DNA from: Chloroflexota bacterium
GTDB lineage: Bacteria; Chloroflexota; Anaerolineae; Promineifilales; Promineifilaceae
Length of the DNA: 64,000 bases
Direction: 5' to 3'
NCBI GenBank assembly: GCA_013112725.1
Contig: JABFFZ010000020.1
Span: forward strand, 1 to 64,000
Part shown: positions 25,931-33,960 of the stretch, piece after piece
Numbering within the stretch: the first letter of the stretch is position 1
Layout of the letters: every line of letters begins with the position of its first letter
The notes under the pieces: generated by a model
Told to the model about the DNA's origin: nothing
What the model saw: the letters and a program-made list of their open reading frames with translations, nothing else
Database searches by the model: none
Program-made: the position numbers and the translations under genes

Positions 25931-26009
25931 GATTTATCTGCCGCCGGGCAAATTGAGAATTGCTGGCGAGATAGGTGAGTAGTGCCTGGCACAGCGCGAG
26001 ACGCGCTAA

Positions 26010-28397
26010 TCAATCCGATGCCTGCTGCCCTGTGCCTGGCACTGCCTGGTAAATCTCCACCATCCCCTTCTCCCCATTTACCCGCACCCAATCCCCCGTT
26101 TGCAATCGCGCTGTGGCATTACCCGTGCCTACCACCGCCGGAATGCCCAGTTCGCGGGCCACAATTGCCGCATGAGACAGCGGCGCCCCCACATCCGTCA
26201 CAACCGCGCCCGCCTTGGGAAAAAGGGGCGTCCAGCCAATGTTCGTCGTCGCCGTCACCAAAATCTCGCCCGCTTGCAGCAGGTGTCCTTCCTCCGGCGC
26301 ATCCAACCGGCGCACCACCCCCTCCACCACGCCCGCCGCGCCGGGAAAGCCGGTGATGGCGCTGGCGCTGACCGCCAGACCCGAAGGGTTTCCAAAACCC
26401 TTCGGGTCTTTAGCCCACTGATACGGGTCAAAACGGCCGTGAATAATCCCCGGGTACACCGGCAGCGCGGACAATCGTTCATGGGCTTGTTGGCGAATGG
26501 GGATATGGGTCACGGCTATCGAAGCGATAGCTTCGGCCGTCATATCTCCAGCCAACAGCGCCGCCATCTCCACTAACGTCAGGAAAAACACCGCATCCCC
26601 CACCCCCGTCAATGCCCCGGCCTGCAAAGCAAACGCCCGCACCACCCCCACCAGCCGAATCGTCTCCGAACGGATCGCCTCCCGGTTACGGGCCACCGTC
26701 GCCACCCGCACCAATTGCTGCTGTACTTTGGCCGCGCGTTTGGGCTGCTGCCCGGCAAAACGGGCCCACGCCGCCGCCTTTTCTGCCTCTTGCCGGGCCA
26801 ACAAAGCGGGTATATCAACGGCCGTCAGATGCGCCTGCTGCTGCGCCAACCAATCCCGCTCCTCATACGGCCGCGGCCACGCCAGTTCAAACTCATGCGC
26901 CCCCCGGTGCCCGTACTGCTGCAAATAAGCGGCCTGGCTCATCTGCCCCTGCTGCACACGCCACAACCCGGTCACCGGCCCCAGGCTGGCAAGCTGGTCG
27001 CCGCCCTGGCTGAAGCCGGAGAGCAGGGTGTTGGCCGTCTCTTCGTCTGTCCATTTGCTCAGCTTTTGGCGCAACGGCCGTACCAAATCCTCGAACAACC
27101 CCGTGCCCGCCTGCAACAATTGACACGCTTCCCGGAAAGCCGCCTCTAATTCCGGCCACACTGCCAGCAAGTCAGCCGATGTTTCTGCAGCGGCAATGTG
27201 CCCCTGGAACGTGGCCGCTTGTTCGGGTATGACGGCCGTGGCCGCTGCTAATCGCTTCCAACCCCGACGCACCCGGCGCATCGCCGCCGGTGCGCCTTTC
27301 AGGAGGGCGTGCAGCACCGCCCACCGCGAAAACGGGATGAGGGGCACGGCCGTATCCGCCGGCAAATAGCCAAAAAACTCACGCATTTGGGCCTCAGTTC
27401 GCTCCCGACTGTAGCCCAGAGCGTGAAACATGGAGGCCGCCAGGCTGGCGTTCATATAAAAGCGCCCGCCGATATTGCCAAACAGGGGATGTTGGCCGGG
27501 CAGAGGGATGGTGAAGGCTTCACGGCCGTATAGTTGCAGCAGTGACCACGTCATCGGCGTCATCACATCGGGCACCGCCTCACCAAAGTTGGCGTTCGTC
27601 CACAAGTAATCACCGCGCAAACTATCGTTCCATTCACCCGTCGCCGGGTTATAGGGCTGCATGGTGGTGATGGGGCGGGCTTGCAGCAGGTACACCCGGC
27701 CATCGGCCACCGCCCATTCAATATCCTGTGGTCCGTGTAACTCGTTTTCTAACCGTTGCGCCAGTTTGAACAGGGCACGGCCGTAACGCTTCATTTCCGG
27801 CGGCCCGATATACGTGCCTTGGGGACGAGACAGCGTAAATGTTTCCGGCGTTACTTCGCCAGAAACCAGCTTATCGCCCAAACCGCGCACAAAATTGCCG
27901 GTCATGTGGGCATGGCTGCCGCTGACGGGATCGGCCGTAAACAGCACCCCAGCCATTTCTGCCCGCACCATCTTTTGCACGACGACAGCGACTTGATGGT
28001 GACGGCCGTTTAATCCCTGCGCCTGGCTGTATGCCTGTACGCGCTCGTTCTGCCCGGATTGGCGCACAGTATGAATGGCGCGGCGAATCTCCTCGTCGTG
28101 CTGCACATCTAGCACCGAATCAAACTCTCCGGCAAAGGAAGCGTGGGCGGAGTCTTCGCTGAAGGCTGAAGAGCGAATGGCAAAGGGCGTGCCGCGCCCA
28201 TTGCGTAAAACGGCCAGATGGCGCTGCACTGTTTCCCAGGCATCATCACGCAGCGATTCATGGGCAAATGCTTCCGGCGCAATGACAAAACCGTCGGGTA
28301 CGGGATAGCCCGCCTGATAGAGTCTGGCTAACGTGCCGCCTTTGCCGCCGACGGCCGTTGTTTTATTTGCGGGTAATGTGGCAAATTCGTAGATCAT
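26010..28397 (-). CDS. PEP/pyruvate-binding phosphotransferase, rifampicin phosphotransferase-like
   Basis: 795 residues with three parts. An N-terminal ATP-grasp domain comes first (GGKGGTLARLYQAGYPVPDGF near 17-37, FAIRSSAFSEDSAHASFAGEFDS near 72, VVVQKMV and QDIEWAV). A middle alpha-helical domain follows (about 310-650). The C-terminal swivelling phospho-His domain has the catalytic His in APLSHAAIVARELGIPAVVG (near 750). There is no C-terminal PEP-binding TIM barrel, so it is not PEP synthase or PPDK. The layout is that of rifampicin phosphotransferase, which moves the beta-phosphate of ATP to the drug. The substrate here is unproven. An insert of about 12 residues (DPKGFGNPSGLA, near 660) is encoded by a dispersed hairpin repeat. 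Confidence 0.85.
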   Translation of the reverse strand: MIYEFATLPANKTTAVGGKGGTLARLYQAGYPVPDGFVIAPEAFAHESLRDDAWETVQRHLAVLRNGRGTPFAIRSSAFSEDSAHASFAGEFDSVLDVQHDEEIRRAIHTVRQSGQNERVQAYSQAQGLNGRHHQVAVVVQKMVRAEMAGVLFTADPVSGSHAHMTGNFVRGLGDKLVSGEVTPETFTLSRPQGTYIGPPEMKRYGRALFKLAQRLENELHGPQDIEWAVADGRVYLLQARPITTMQPYNPATGEWNDSLRGDYLWTNANFGEAVPDVMTPMTWSLLQLYGREAFTIPLPGQHPLFGNIGGRFYMNASLAASMFHALGYSRERTEAQMREFFGYLPADTAVPLIPFSRWAVLHALLKGAPAAMRRVRRGWKRLAAATAVIPEQAATFQGHIAAAETSADLLAVWPELEAAFREACQLLQAGTGLFEDLVRPLRQKLSKWTDEETANTLLSGFSQGGDQLASLGPVTGLWRVQQGQMSQAAYLQQYGHRGAHEFELAWPRPYEERDWLAQQQAHLTAVDIPALLARQEAEKAAAWARFAGQQPKRAAKVQQQLVRVATVARNREAIRSETIRLVGVVRAFALQAGALTGVGDAVFFLTLVEMAALLAGDMTAEAIASIAVTHIPIRQQAHERLSALPVYPGIIHGRFDPYQWAKDPKGFGNPSGLAVSASAITGFPGAAGVVEGVVRRLDAPEEGHLLQAGEILVTATTNIGWTPLFPKAGAVVTDVGAPLSHAAIVARELGIPAVVGTGNATARLQTGDWVRVNGEKGMVEIYQAVPGTGQQASD
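26378..26415. repeat. hairpin repeat inside the phosphotransferase gene
   Basis: gacccgaagggttt and aaacccttcgggtc pair around tcca; the flank ttagccca matches the intergenic copy at 23501-23538. It is read in frame and supplies the DPKGFGNPSG residues. Confidence 0.7.
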
Positions 28398-28407
28398 TTC
28401 AAATTAT

Positions 28408-28452
28408 TCCAGGGAGTAATTGGGTAATTGCCTCCAATTACCCAATTACTGC
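28408..28452. repeat. AATTGGGT-type inverted repeat array
   Basis: gtaattgggtaattg pairs with caattacccaattac. It lies between two minus-strand genes, 11 bp before the start of the phosphotransferase gene as transcribed. Confidence 0.75.
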
Positions 28453-28453
28453 T

Positions 28454-29080
28454 TTAGCGTAGTTTGGGCAGCAGCCCGCCGGTTTGTTGACGGTAATTGT
28501 GGTATTCGTTGCCAAACTGGTTAATCAACAGTTTTTCTTCTTCAGGCACACGAATGACGATAACAGAGATGATGATTGCCAGGCCGCAAAAGCCAATGAA
28601 CCAGTTCGCGGTCAGCAGCAGCACCGAAGTTTGCATCAGCAAAAACGCCAGGTAGATGGGGTGGCGCACGATGGCATATGGGCCGCTCTGCACCAGCGCC
28701 GGCACTTCCAACAGCCGCAGCACCGGATCAAAGGCGTCGCCCAATTGCTGCCTTAACGTGCGGTGGCTCCAGACATTGAGCAAAACGGCAAAGACGCCGA
28801 TGCCCACCCCCAGCCAGCGCGCCCATACCGGCAGTGCCAGCGCCGACCAGGCCATAGTCGCCGGCGCAAACGTCCACAGCAGCAGCCCCAGGTAAAAGGG
28901 AATCCCGAATAGTTGGCGCAATTTCAGCAGGAGCGGAACTTCATGCGCATGGTGCGCCTTGATTCGCGCTGTTTTGTCAGCATCACGTGTTTTGGCCGTT
29001 TTGCTATAGGCCGAAATCACATAAGCGAAGCTAAAGAAAATGATAAAGAGGGCAATCTTGAAAAAAAGTTCGAGTGTCAT
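28454..29080 (-). CDS. ICMT/NnrU-like integral membrane methyltransferase 1
   Basis: A membrane protein of about 208 residues with four or five helices, starting at ATG 29080, which has GGAG seven bases upstream. The C-terminal half has the isoprenylcysteine carboxyl-methyltransferase signature: SGPYAIVRHPIYLAFLL (near 135-151), then RVPEEEKLLINQFGNEYHNY (near 178-197). In bacteria this fold methylates small or lipid substrates at the membrane; the acceptor is unknown. It lies 21 bp after a second gene of the same family, and both share one promoter with a palindromic operator. Confidence 0.82.
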   Translation of the reverse strand: MTLELFFKIALFIIFFSFAYVISAYSKTAKTRDADKTARIKAHHAHEVPLLLKLRQLFGIPFYLGLLLWTFAPATMAWSALALPVWARWLGVGIGVFAVLLNVWSHRTLRQQLGDAFDPVLRLLEVPALVQSGPYAIVRHPIYLAFLLMQTSVLLLTANWFIGFCGLAIIISVIVIRVPEEEKLLINQFGNEYHNYRQQTGGLLPKLR

Positions 29081-29101
29081 GTTAATCTCCATGTCTGGCC
29101 A

Positions 29102-29818
29102 CTACCACACGCCGGGCAGCAGCCGGTAGCGAACATCCTGCGCGTAGTCAGAGTATCCCGGTAATTCAGCCTGCAACGTCCGGTCTTCACGCGCCGTACG
29201 CCAGACGAACAACCCGGTAGCCCACAACCCCACCAGCAGCGCCCACCAGGACCCCAACAGCAGCGGCGCGCCCACCGACGTTAAGATCGAACCAACGTAC
29301 ATGGGGTGGCGCACATAACGATAGGGGCCGGTGGTACAAACCTGGTGACCGCGCTCTATTTGGATGCGCACCGTCGTTGCCAGGTAATCATTCACCGCCA
29401 TGGCCCAGTAGGGCAAAATCAGTCCCGGTACCAGGCCAATAACGCCAACAATCTGCCACGCCAGCGGGATGGCTGTCCAATCGAAACGGTAATCCAAACC
29501 GGCGACCAGAGGCAGCAGGAAGGGGAGGGGCAAATAGAGTTTGGTGAACAATTTATCGAACGGTTTTGTACCCTCCGCCTTACGGCCGCGTTCGTTGATG
29601 ATGCCCGGATGATGCCGCACCATCCAGATGCCGGCGATTAAGAGGGCGGCAAAGGATAACAAGGTATATACCCAGGCCGCCGGCCACTGCCATGTACCTG
29701 CTGCAAAGAAAAGAATAATGGTGAGCAGCAGAAAATAAGTGACGATAACGACCAGGCGTTTTTTACCGTCTTTGTTCAGCCCAGGTTTTTCTGAGTTGGG
29801 AACGGTTATCTGTCTCAT
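29102..29818 (-). CDS. ICMT-like integral membrane methyltransferase 2
   Basis: 238 residues from ATG 29818 with ribosome binding site GGAGG. Helices begin near residue 20 (LVVIVTYFLLLTIILFFAAG). The methyltransferase signature is TGPYRYVRHPMYVGSILTSV near 172-191, followed by RTAREDRTLQAELPGYSDYA. A cytosolic basic-acidic loop follows helix 2 (ERGRKAEGTKPFDKLFTK). It is the first gene of a two-gene operon with its paralogue and is preceded by a promoter overlapping a 16-bp palindrome. No ACGGCCGT octamer occurs in this operon, unlike neighbouring genes. Confidence 0.85.
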   Translation of the reverse strand: MRQITVPNSEKPGLNKDGKKRLVVIVTYFLLLTIILFFAAGTWQWPAAWVYTLLSFAALLIAGIWMVRHHPGIINERGRKAEGTKPFDKLFTKLYLPLPFLLPLVAGLDYRFDWTAIPLAWQIVGVIGLVPGLILPYWAMAVNDYLATTVRIQIERGHQVCTTGPYRYVRHPMYVGSILTSVGAPLLLGSWWALLVGLWATGLFVWRTAREDRTLQAELPGYSDYAQDVRYRLLPGVW

Positions 29819-29853
29819 GATTAACCTCCTTGCTTTTGTGTTAAGCATAAGAT

Positions 29854-29897
29854 TTTAGACATGTCTAAATAATAATTGATCGCTACATAAAAGTCAA
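29854..29897 (-). promoter_or_regulatory. sigma70 promoter with 16-bp palindromic operator
   Basis: On the minus strand TTGACT (29892-29897), 17-bp spacer, TATTAT (29869-29874), directly followed by TTTAGACATGTCTAAA (29854-29869), a perfect 16-bp palindrome at the expected transcription start. A repressor of TetR, MarR or similar type would be expected, but no regulator gene lies next to it. Confidence 0.7.
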
Positions 29898-29905
29898 TAA
29901 CCAAC

Positions 29906-29937
29906 AAAAAACGGCTGTCTGTGAACAGACGGCCGTT
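29906..29937 (-). terminator. terminator of the SufE-like gene
   Basis: AACGGCTGTCTG and CAGACGGCCGTT form the stem (29910-29937) and the minus strand continues with a T6 tract (29906-29911 as A on the plus strand). The stem contains the ACGGCCGT octamer. Confidence 0.75.
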
Positions 29938-29979
29938 CTCGTGTATTACGATTGGTTCAATCTCCCAGATTGAACCAAT

Positions 29980-30402
29980 CTATGCTGTGGTTGCCAGGGT
30001 CTTGATGTGGCTGAGCATGGCGCTAATGCCGTTGAGCCGCTGCCCGGAGAGGACTTGCTGTAAGCCCATTTGCAGGTGGAACATAGCGGGCACGGCCGTG
30101 ATCTCTTCTGGTGTACTCCCGGCCAACCCTTCTTGCAGCACAGCGGCAAACCCCCGCACGGTGGGGGCTTCAGGGGGGATGTCGAAGTGGAAATGGAGAC
30201 GGCCGTCCTGCTTTTCCGGGTAGATAAATACCGGCGTCATGCATTCATGCACCTGATCCATCTCCGCTTGTTTACCTTGCAGCCAGGCGGGCAGGGGTGG
30301 CAGTTTCTCCGCATATTCCAACAAGAGTTCCAGCTTTTCCTGTCCTTCGCAGTAGCTAAAATCCTCGACGATCTCCTGTAATCTTAGGGGCAGTTCATTC
30401 AT
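29980..30402 (-). CDS. sufE: SufE-family cysteine desulfurase activator
   Basis: A 140-residue protein of the SufE fold. SufE accepts persulfide sulfur from a SufS-type cysteine desulfurase on a conserved Cys and passes it on for Fe-S cluster assembly. The Cys lies in VHECMTPVFIYP (near residue 54) within the usual V.GC.S.VW context. The N-terminus LPLRLQEIVEDFSYCEGQEK and the C-terminal helix VLSGQRLNGISAMLSHIK also fit. Other suf genes are not in the window, so it is a stand-alone copy. A terminator follows. Confidence 0.9.
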   Translation of the reverse strand: MNELPLRLQEIVEDFSYCEGQEKLELLLEYAEKLPPLPAWLQGKQAEMDQVHECMTPVFIYPEKQDGRLHFHFDIPPEAPTVRGFAAVLQEGLAGSTPEEITAVPAMFHLQMGLQQVLSGQRLNGISAMLSHIKTLATTA

Positions 30403-30501
30403 TTTTGCACCTCATGGTTGTTCATAGCCTAATTGTAGACGGGGTACGGCCGTGTGCAAGCAATTCTCTTATGGACATGATATTTCCACTCGTTCGTGTC
30501 A

Positions 30502-30536
30502 GACATCCGATTTCTTTGAGAAATCGGATGTCTGGT
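30502..30536. repeat. GACATCCGATTTC hairpin
   Basis: agacatccgatttctt and gagaaatcggatgtct form a near-perfect stem with almost no loop. It is part of a stack of three different repeats in the 500-bp gap before the P450 gene. Confidence 0.7.
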
Positions 30537-30541
30537 CGTCA

Positions 30542-30640
30542 CTCAATTTACCGGGAGCCTGCGATTAAAATCGCGCCTACACAAAGCAAAGCCCACCTTC
30601 GTGGGCTAGACACCAGTCGGCGAAGGGCCTGCCCTGAGCC
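30542..30640. repeat. dispersed repeat B, copy 2
   Basis: Matches 25797-25930 but without the nested 23-bp REP: stem AGCCCAC, loop CTTC, GTGGGCT. It ends directly against the left end of the 95-bp MITE. Confidence 0.7.
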
Positions 30641-30735
30641 TTGAGCGTTCAGACTTGACAAGTTTATTACCAGAGGCAGTTGCCGCAATTCAGGCGCAAA
30701 AACTTGTCAAATCTCCAGAGGAACTGAACGGTTAC
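30641..30735. mobile_element. 95-bp IS66-type MITE, copy 2
   Basis: Same 95-bp length as the other copies; right end CTGAACGGTTAC is intact, left end is TTGAGCGTTCAG (two changes). Flanking 8-mers (CCTGAGCC, TGCCGGAG) show no target duplication, so this copy is older or altered. From 30736 to 30903 no gene is seen; a TTCGCG repeat (30838-30866) and gtt/accac units (30873-30902) precede the P450 start. Confidence 0.75.
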
Positions 30736-30903
30736 TGCCGGAGCCAACCAGATTTAGAATTGCTGACCACCCAACAAATAGATTGCATTGCTGCCCAAAT
30801 TGTGTTATCTACAGCCCCAAAAGGCCCCGAAGGGTTCGCGCGCCTTCGCGTCCTTCGCGGAGCATCTCACCGTTCACCATTACCGACTACCGACCACCGA
30901 CCC

Positions 30904-32124
30904 ATGACTTTCGACCTCTTCAGCCCCGCCTTCAAACGTGACCCCTTCTCCACCTTTGCCCGGATGCGGCAAGAAGCGCCCATCTATGCCCACGTTTCAC
31001 CCGGCGGCGCGACCACCTGGTACATCACCCGCCATGAGGATGTGCTGGCGGTTCTCAAAGATAATGACCATTTTGTGAAGGATGTGCGGAATACAAAGGA
31101 AAACAAACCGGTGATATCCGTCCGCCCCACGCTGCACCAACTAATCAACCAGAACATGCTCTTTGCCGACCCACCCGACCATACCCGGCTGCGGGCGCTG
31201 GTGAGCCAGGCATTTACACCCCGCCGGGTGGAGCAGGCCGCGCCACGCATTCAGGCGGCGGCAGACGAACTGCTAGACCGGGCGGCTGCTGCCGGGATGA
31301 TGGAGTTGATTGCCGATTATGCCTTGCCGCTGCCGCTGGTGGTTATTTCCGAGATGTTGGGTATCCCGGCGGGCGATCAGGCCGACGTGGCCGACTGGTC
31401 GCAGGCGATCATCTCCCCTGGCGGGCGCGGCCTGGGCCAACGGTTGCGCAAGCAGAAGATGCGGGCGCTGGTGGCGTATTTGGAGCGCATGTTTGCCAAC
31501 CGCCGCCGCCAGCCGCAGGATGATCTGGTGACGGCGCTGGTGCAGGCGCGCATGGCGGCGGGCGACCGGTTGAGCCAGGCAGAGCTTTCTAGCATGGTGG
31601 CGCTGCTGCTGGTGACGGGGCACGAGACGACGGTGAACCTGATCGGCAATGGGGCGCTGGCGCTGCTGCTGCATCCGGCGCAGTTGGTGTGGCTGCGGGC
31701 GAATGGAGGGGAGTGGGCGACGGCCGTATGGCATACGGCCGTGGAAGAACTCCTACGCTATGATGGCCCCGTGGAAACCTCCACCACCCGTTGGGTACGG
31801 GCCGACTTCACCTTCAAGGGCCACCCGATGCGGCGTGGCGACGTGGTGCGCGTTTCCCTGGCCTCGGCCAACCGCGACCCCGCCCAATTCACCGACCCCG
31901 ATGAGCTAGACCTGGCCCGCGCCGATAACAAACATCTGGCGTTTGGACACGGCATCCATTACTGCCTGGGCGCGCCGCTGGCCCGCCTGGAAGGGCAAAT
32001 TGGGCTGCAAACCTTGTTTACCCGCTTTCCTAATTTGCAATTGGCTGTCCCCCCTGATGAACTGGTCTGGCGACCCGGCGTGTTGTTTCGGGGATTGGAG
32101 CGTTTGCCGGTTACAGGGCTGTGA
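30904..32124 (+). CDS. cytochrome P450
   Basis: A soluble bacterial P450 of 406 residues. It has the I-helix oxygen motif VTGHETT (near 240), the K-helix ExxR in EELLRYDGP (near 282), and the haem loop FGHGIHYCLGAPLARLEG with the axial Cys near 353. It is a monooxygenase that needs a ferredoxin and reductase from elsewhere; the substrate is unknown. The open frame runs back to 30655, but those 83 codons cross the MITE and other repeats and match no P450, so MTFDLFSPAFKRDPF is taken as the N-terminus. Short repeat units end 2 nt before the ATG and no Shine-Dalgarno sequence is seen. Confidence 0.93.
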   Translation: MTFDLFSPAFKRDPFSTFARMRQEAPIYAHVSPGGATTWYITRHEDVLAVLKDNDHFVKDVRNTKENKPVISVRPTLHQLINQNMLFADPPDHTRLRALVSQAFTPRRVEQAAPRIQAAADELLDRAAAAGMMELIADYALPLPLVVISEMLGIPAGDQADVADWSQAIISPGGRGLGQRLRKQKMRALVAYLERMFANRRRQPQDDLVTALVQARMAAGDRLSQAELSSMVALLLVTGHETTVNLIGNGALALLLHPAQLVWLRANGGEWATAVWHTAVEELLRYDGPVETSTTRWVRADFTFKGHPMRRGDVVRVSLASANRDPAQFTDPDELDLARADNKHLAFGHGIHYCLGAPLARLEGQIGLQTLFTRFPNLQLAVPPDELVWRPGVLFRGLERLPVTGL

Positions 32125-32177
32125 ATGGAGATTGGGAGATTAAATCTCCTAATCTCCAATCTCCAATATGGTATACT
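32122..32177 (+). repeat. GGAGATT-type inverted array followed by a TATACT box
   Basis: gagattgggagatta pairs with aatctcctaatctccaatctcc (32126-32166). TATACT at 32172-32177 could serve as a -10 box for the Uma2-like gene 22 bp later. Confidence 0.65.
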
Positions 32178-32198
32178 CCCCGTCAGGAGAATCCGCCT

Positions 32199-32765
32199 AT
32201 GGTCACGATGACAAAACCACCCATTAAAACATTGTTATCGGCCGCCGATCTGTATGAACTGCCGGATCATGGCGGCCGCACGGAACTGGTCAAAGGAGAA
32301 GTGACACCCATATCCCCGGCGAGTACACAACATGGAAAAACAGCCTCGCGTTTAGACCGTTATGTTGGCAATTTTGTAGAAGCTAATGATTTGGGCGAGG
32401 TGTATGCCGCGGAGACGGGTTTCACCATTGAAGAAGACCCGGACACGGTACGCGCCCCCGATGTTTCTTTTGTGGCCCGCAGCCGCATTCCGCCAGAGGG
32501 CGAGCCACCGGGTTTTTGGGCAATTGCGCCTGATTTGGTGGCCGAAGTGTTGTCGCCGTTTGATGTGGCCAGCAAGGTGCAGCAGAAGATTACCGAGTAT
32601 TTGCAGGCCGGGGTGCGGCTGGTGTGGCTGGTGGACCCGGAAACACAAACGATTACGGTTTATAAATCATTGGCGGAGGCGCATATTTTATTACGCGAGG
32701 ATGTGTTGACGGGGGAGGATGTGCTGCCGGGGTTTAGCCTGCCTCTGGCTAAATTGTTTCGTTAG
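32199..32765 (+). CDS. Uma2-family (DUF820) putative endonuclease
   Basis: 188 residues from ATG 32199, with AGGAG upstream (32184-32188). Uma2 proteins have a PD-(D/E)XK nuclease-like fold and are multiplied in cyanobacteria and Chloroflexota; no function is proven. Typical features: the N-terminal helix LSAADLYELPD, GRTELVKGEV, APDVSFVARSRIP, then DLVAEVLSPFD and a late EYLQAGVRLVWLVDPETQTI. The Asp and Glu of the DLVAEV strand are the presumed metal ligands. It is monocistronic, behind repeat-rich DNA. Confidence 0.85.
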   Translation: MVTMTKPPIKTLLSAADLYELPDHGGRTELVKGEVTPISPASTQHGKTASRLDRYVGNFVEANDLGEVYAAETGFTIEEDPDTVRAPDVSFVARSRIPPEGEPPGFWAIAPDLVAEVLSPFDVASKVQQKITEYLQAGVRLVWLVDPETQTITVYKSLAEAHILLREDVLTGEDVLPGFSLPLAKLFR

Positions 32766-32787
32766 GCAATCCGGTGGAAAATTCCTC

Positions 32788-32835
32788 CCTTCGACAAGCT
32801 CAGGGCAGGCTCCCGAAGAGTTCACTCGGAATGAC
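32788..32835. repeat. REP-type sequence at the APH gene end
   Basis: cttcgacaagctcagggcagg is the widespread REP-like palindrome; the following gaagagttcactcggaatgac recurs in many genomes with it. It encodes the last residues (VIPSELFGSLP) of the kinase-like protein on the minus strand. Confidence 0.6.
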
Positions 32836-33893
32836 ACTTGCCAGGCAGGTTTGTTGCAGATCGAGTTGCTCTGGCAATGGTTGGCTGGGAAGACAGTTAG
32901 CCAATGTGTGTTCGGCCAGTTCAATGGTGCTGCCGGGTAGAAAGTTGGATTTGAGATAGTAAAGCGATTGTACCCGGTCGGCGCCGCCGTCATTGCTCAG
33001 CAGCAGTTGTTGGCAGTAGATAGCGATGTCCTCGATGATGCGTTCGCGGCGATAGTAGGCCAGGGCTGTAACGTTAACCTCCGTTACCCCATACCCCTGG
33101 TAAAACAACGTTTCTTCCTCTGCCGGGCTACGGCCGTGGCCAAACAAACCCGCCCCGGCAAACATTAAATCCCGCTCTTTGGGTGCAAACAGCAGCGTGT
33201 CCCAATCCACTACATAAAACGCCCCGTCGCCGATCAATACATTCCCGGCGTGCATGTCGGCGTGGCACAGCGTAAAAGCGGGCATCTTTGCCCGCAACCT
33301 TTGGGCTAACTGTTCGGTTCGGGCCACCAAAACGGTCATTTGTTCTCGTTGGCTCTGCAGAAAGGCGGCACAGTGGCGGGCAACAGGGTCTTCGTACACG
33401 GCCGTGACCCACTCTGCCAACGCCTGTTGCACTACCTCCCGCCACTGCACCGAAAACGTTTCCCGGCGGATGGAACGAGCGAGGGTGGGGGGAGGACGGC
33501 CGTATGAATCTGCCGCAGCGTGGCCCCTAATTCGCGCCAGTGGGCGTCGGTTAACGGCCGTTCATACCCATTCTGCCCGTTTATAAAGGGATAGAGGATG
33601 GCCTTCAAGCCAGCCAGGTCGGCCCAGAGCTGGCCCGTTTTGGCTGCCAATGGGGGAATAATTTGCCGGATACCCTGGTCGTGCAGAAATTTGGGCAGCA
33701 GTACCGATGTTTCCACAAAGACGCCGGAGCGCAGTTTCAAGAAGTAGGCGTTGGTGTTGGTGAGGATGTGATAAACGGCCGTGTTCTCATCCGCACCCAA
33801 TGGCAGAAACAAAACCTGGGTGGCCGGCACACCGTATGCTGCCTGCAAACAGGTGGCGATCCTATCATCGGCCAGGTCGGGTTTTTCTAACAA
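32800..33893 (-). pseudogene. aminoglycoside phosphotransferase (APH) family kinase, frameshifted
   Basis: The N-terminal part (33893 to about 33490) starts MLEKPDLADDRIATCLQAAY and includes the beta-lobe strand AYFLKLRSG with the ATP-binding Lys. The C-terminal part (33450 to 32800) has the catalytic loop CHADMHAGNVLI and the metal-binding VVDWDTLLFAP. The two parts are offset by one base at a run of six G (plus strand, about 33487-33492); one more base joins TAVLPP to TLARSIRRE. The kinase would then be about 360 residues. Family members phosphorylate aminoglycosides, homoserine, choline and others; no specific drug can be named. Either a real null allele or a homopolymer error. The C-terminal tail is repeat-encoded. 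Confidence 0.7.
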
Positions 33894-33905
33894 ACGAATG
33901 CCCCA

Positions 33906-33960
33906 AAGGAGGGGAGGCTTTAGCCGACGAGTTGTCGGCTAAAGCCTCCCCTCCTATTTT
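33906..33960. repeat. long hairpin GGGGAGGCTTTAGCCGAC
   Basis: aggggaggctttagccgac and gtcggctaaagcctcccct pair around gagtt (33907-33954); T-rich DNA follows. One arm recurs at 15079-15104. It lies between two minus-strand genes. Confidence 0.75.

Noticed and set aside
26010..28397. PEP synthase or pyruvate phosphate dikinase
   Set aside because: The C-terminal PEP-binding TIM barrel is absent; the phospho-His domain is last, as in rifampicin phosphotransferase.
30655..30903. 83-residue N-terminal extension of the P450
   Set aside because: The codons run through the 95-bp MITE and other repeats and match no P450 N-terminus; ATG 30904 gives a normal length.
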